A stretch of 7,212 nt of DNA. Origin: DATKMS01 sp041497995. Lineage in GTDB: Bacteria > Desulfobacterota > Binatia > HRBIN30. The position numbers and the translations under genes were made by a program. The stretch covers positions 1 to 7,212 of the forward strand of contig JBGQHM010000346.1 of NCBI GenBank assembly GCA_041497995.1, read 5' to 3'. Positions 6,059 through 7,212 of this stretch are shown here, piece by piece. The notes below the pieces were generated by a model. The model worked only from the letters and a program-made list of their open reading frames with translations, did not search any database and had not been told where the DNA came from. Numbering within the stretch: position 1 is the stretch's first letter; every line of letters starts with the position of its first letter.

Positions 6059-6691
6059 ATGAATCGCCCGGACACCAATGAGATCGCATTGATCGTCGGC
6101 GCGACGCTCGTCAACGCGGGCCTAGCTGGTTCCCTGTTGCTGCTTGCCGGTTCGGACATCGCCGCGACAGAGCTGGCGCTGCGGACGACCGCGCGGGTGT
6201 CGTTCGTCTGGTTCATGCTCGCCTTCGTCGCGTCGCCTCTGCAGCAGCTTCGACCCTCGCGAGTGAGCGCCTGGCTGTTGAGCCGACGGCGAGCGCTTGG
6301 GGTGATCTTCGGGTTCAGCATGTCGATCCACGTGGGCTTCATCTTGCGGCTCTACGCCCTGCACGCCCCGGCACGGCCGCCCATGGTGACCGACGCCGAC
6401 TTCTTCATCGGCATCCCGGGGCTGGTGATGGTCGCCCTGCTGACGATCACATCGGTGGAGGCGCTCAAGCGGTGGCTCGGTCCCATCGCCTGGCAGCGTC
6501 TGCACACGACCGGCATCTGGGTCGTCTGGGTGATCTTCTTCCTCTGCCTGGTCGACAGCGTCGGGCGGAAGACGACGGCTCATCCGGTGCTCGCGTACCA
6601 CACGTTCATCGCTGTGCTGTTGCTCGGCATGGGGCTGCGGGTCTTCGCGGCCCGACGTCGCAGCGCCGCGGCGACGCCGTCCGACACCTGA
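6059..6691 (+). CDS. Ferric-reductase-like transmembrane heme protein
   Basis: This 210-residue protein has about six membrane helices (roughly 9-31, 45-62, 80-102, 114-132, 149-168, 178-197) and matches the ferric reductase-like transmembrane domain. RRRALGVIFGF with His91 and WQRLHTTGIW with His149 are the heme-helix motifs of this family, which includes MsrQ and NOX cytochromes. In MsrQ a further His lies about 13 residues after the WxxLH His; here that position is Leu162, and the next histidines are His175 and His181. It is therefore probably a relative rather than MsrQ itself, and no msrP gene is adjacent. There is no FAD/NAD domain, so electrons would come from a partner or quinol. The ATG at 6059 is chosen because membrane-type sequence follows it; the frame is open upstream to 5897 but reads as non-coding. 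No Shine-Dalgarno site is evident. Confidence 0.85.
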   Translation: MNRPDTNEIALIVGATLVNAGLAGSLLLLAGSDIAATELALRTTARVSFVWFMLAFVASPLQQLRPSRVSAWLLSRRRALGVIFGFSMSIHVGFILRLYALHAPARPPMVTDADFFIGIPGLVMVALLTITSVEALKRWLGPIAWQRLHTTGIWVVWVIFFLCLVDSVGRKTTAHPVLAYHTFIAVLLLGMGLRVFAARRRSAAATPSDT

Positions 6692-6694
6692 GAC

Positions 6695-6711
6695 GCCGCA
6701 GGGCCTGCGGC
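6695..6711. terminator. Perfect short hairpin between convergent genes, possible bidirectional terminator
   Basis: GCCGCAGG (6695-6702) and CCTGCGGC (6704-6711) are exact inverted arms around one G, starting three bases after the stop of the ferric-reductase-like gene. A short TTTCT (6720-6724) follows at some distance on the plus strand. The rest of the 102-base gap to the convergent YhhN gene shows nothing else clear. Position and stem support a terminator; the weak T-tract does not. Confidence 0.4.
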
Positions 6712-6793
6712 CAGCGTCATTTCTATGGCCCGCTCCCCGATGGGTCGCTGCGGGCTGCCAAGTCCGACAGGCTGCCAGCAGCGTCTCACCGCC

Positions 6794-7212
6794 CTAAGAC
6801 GAGCGCAGGGCGTGAGCGAGCCCGAACTGTCCGAGGTGATAGGTGACGATAATCGCCACCCGCCCCCAGGAGAGCGGTGCGACGAAGCGGTCCCAGGCGA
6901 TGAGCGCGTCGGAGGCGACGAAGAGAACGGCGCCGAGTGCTGCGATGGGCCGGCCCGAGGCGATGGCGGAGGCGGCCATGAATGAGATCACAGCCAGGTA
7001 GACGACCACCGCGAAGCGCAGCTGCGTGTCCTGCACCGCGCCGATGATGCGTCGCGCGACGGGGAACGTCACTGCCACGACCACGGCAAACCACAACAGA
7101 CGCCAGCCGCGGGCCGCGTCGAAGGCGGCGATGTAGGCGAGGTGCCCGACGAGAAACGCGGCCAGACCGGGAACGAAGAGATCGACAGGCAACATAAGAT
7201 AGACGTCGCCCA
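6794..7212 (-). CDS. YhhN/TMEM86 family membrane protein (putative lysoplasmalogenase), 5' end outside window
   Basis: About 139 residues of a multi-pass membrane protein are present. It begins at the window edge with GDVYLMLPVDLF and continues FVPGLAAFLVGHLAYIAAF, then Y-x-A-V-I-S-F-M-A-A-S, GAVLFVASDALIAWDRF and TYHLGQFGLAHAL, which are the ordered motifs of the YhhN family. Eukaryotic TMEM86B and some bacterial members cleave the vinyl-ether bond of lysoplasmalogens; the conserved Asp residues in GD and SD motifs are both present here. An ATG at 7195 gives an apparent 133-residue start, but it lies inside the conserved GDV-x-LM-LP motif. Family members are normally about 200-230 residues, so the true start lies beyond the window. 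Whether this organism makes plasmalogens is unknown, so the enzymatic call is tentative. Confidence 0.88.
   Translation of the reverse strand, partial: GDVYLMLPVDLFVPGLAAFLVGHLAYIAAFDAARGWRLLWFAVVVAVTFPVARRIIGAVQDTQLRFAVVVYLAVISFMAASAIASGRPIAALGAVLFVASDALIAWDRFVAPLSWGRVAIIVTYHLGQFGLAHALRSS

Noticed and set aside
5833..6342. N-terminal extension of the exported protein up to 6342
   Set aside because: It would overlap the heme membrane gene by nearly 300 bases and bury the signal peptide in the middle; the GTG at 5832 with GAGG upstream explains the start.

Overview
The window is GC-rich, densely coded bacterial chromosome. No rRNA, tRNA, CRISPR array, insertion sequence or phage gene could be seen. 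Two secreted proteins carry Thr/Pro-rich linkers (…TPTPSATP… and a roughly 200-residue T/P/A linker). One of them ends in a two-loop, dockerin-like calcium motif of the D-C-N-G-D type. In my experience this combination is typical of uncultivated soil and groundwater lineages formerly grouped with Deltaproteobacteria, especially Candidatus Binatota. That assignment is an inference from protein style, not a proof.

Layout from left to right: a possible gene tail at the left edge (weak); a small exported lipoprotein (157-621, +); a metallo-beta-lactamase-fold protein of the di-iron, flavodiiron-like type (635-1369, -); a divergent intergenic region with a perfect 9+2+9 bp inverted repeat; a PaaX-family regulator (1505-2356, +) overlapping by ATGA a membrane fatty acid desaturase (2353-3324, +); a 604-residue secreted protein with a seven-bladed Vgb-type propeller, Thr/Pro linker and dockerin-like end (3440-5254, +); a small exported protein of unknown function (5302-5832, -); a small heme-type ferric-reductase-like membrane protein (6059-6691, +); and the 3'-terminal part of a YhhN/TMEM86 family membrane protein (6794 to the right edge, -).

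The best supported functional unit is the divergent module from 635 to 3324. The regulator and desaturase form a translationally coupled pair. The di-iron MBL gene is read from the opposite side of the same operator. A plausible reading is an acyl-CoA- or lipid-responsive regulator controlling O2-dependent desaturation together with an O2- or redox-linked di-iron protein. The ligand, and any metabolic link between the MBL protein and the desaturase, are inference. The right third holds mainly envelope functions: an exported protein, a membrane heme protein and a possible lysoplasmalogenase.
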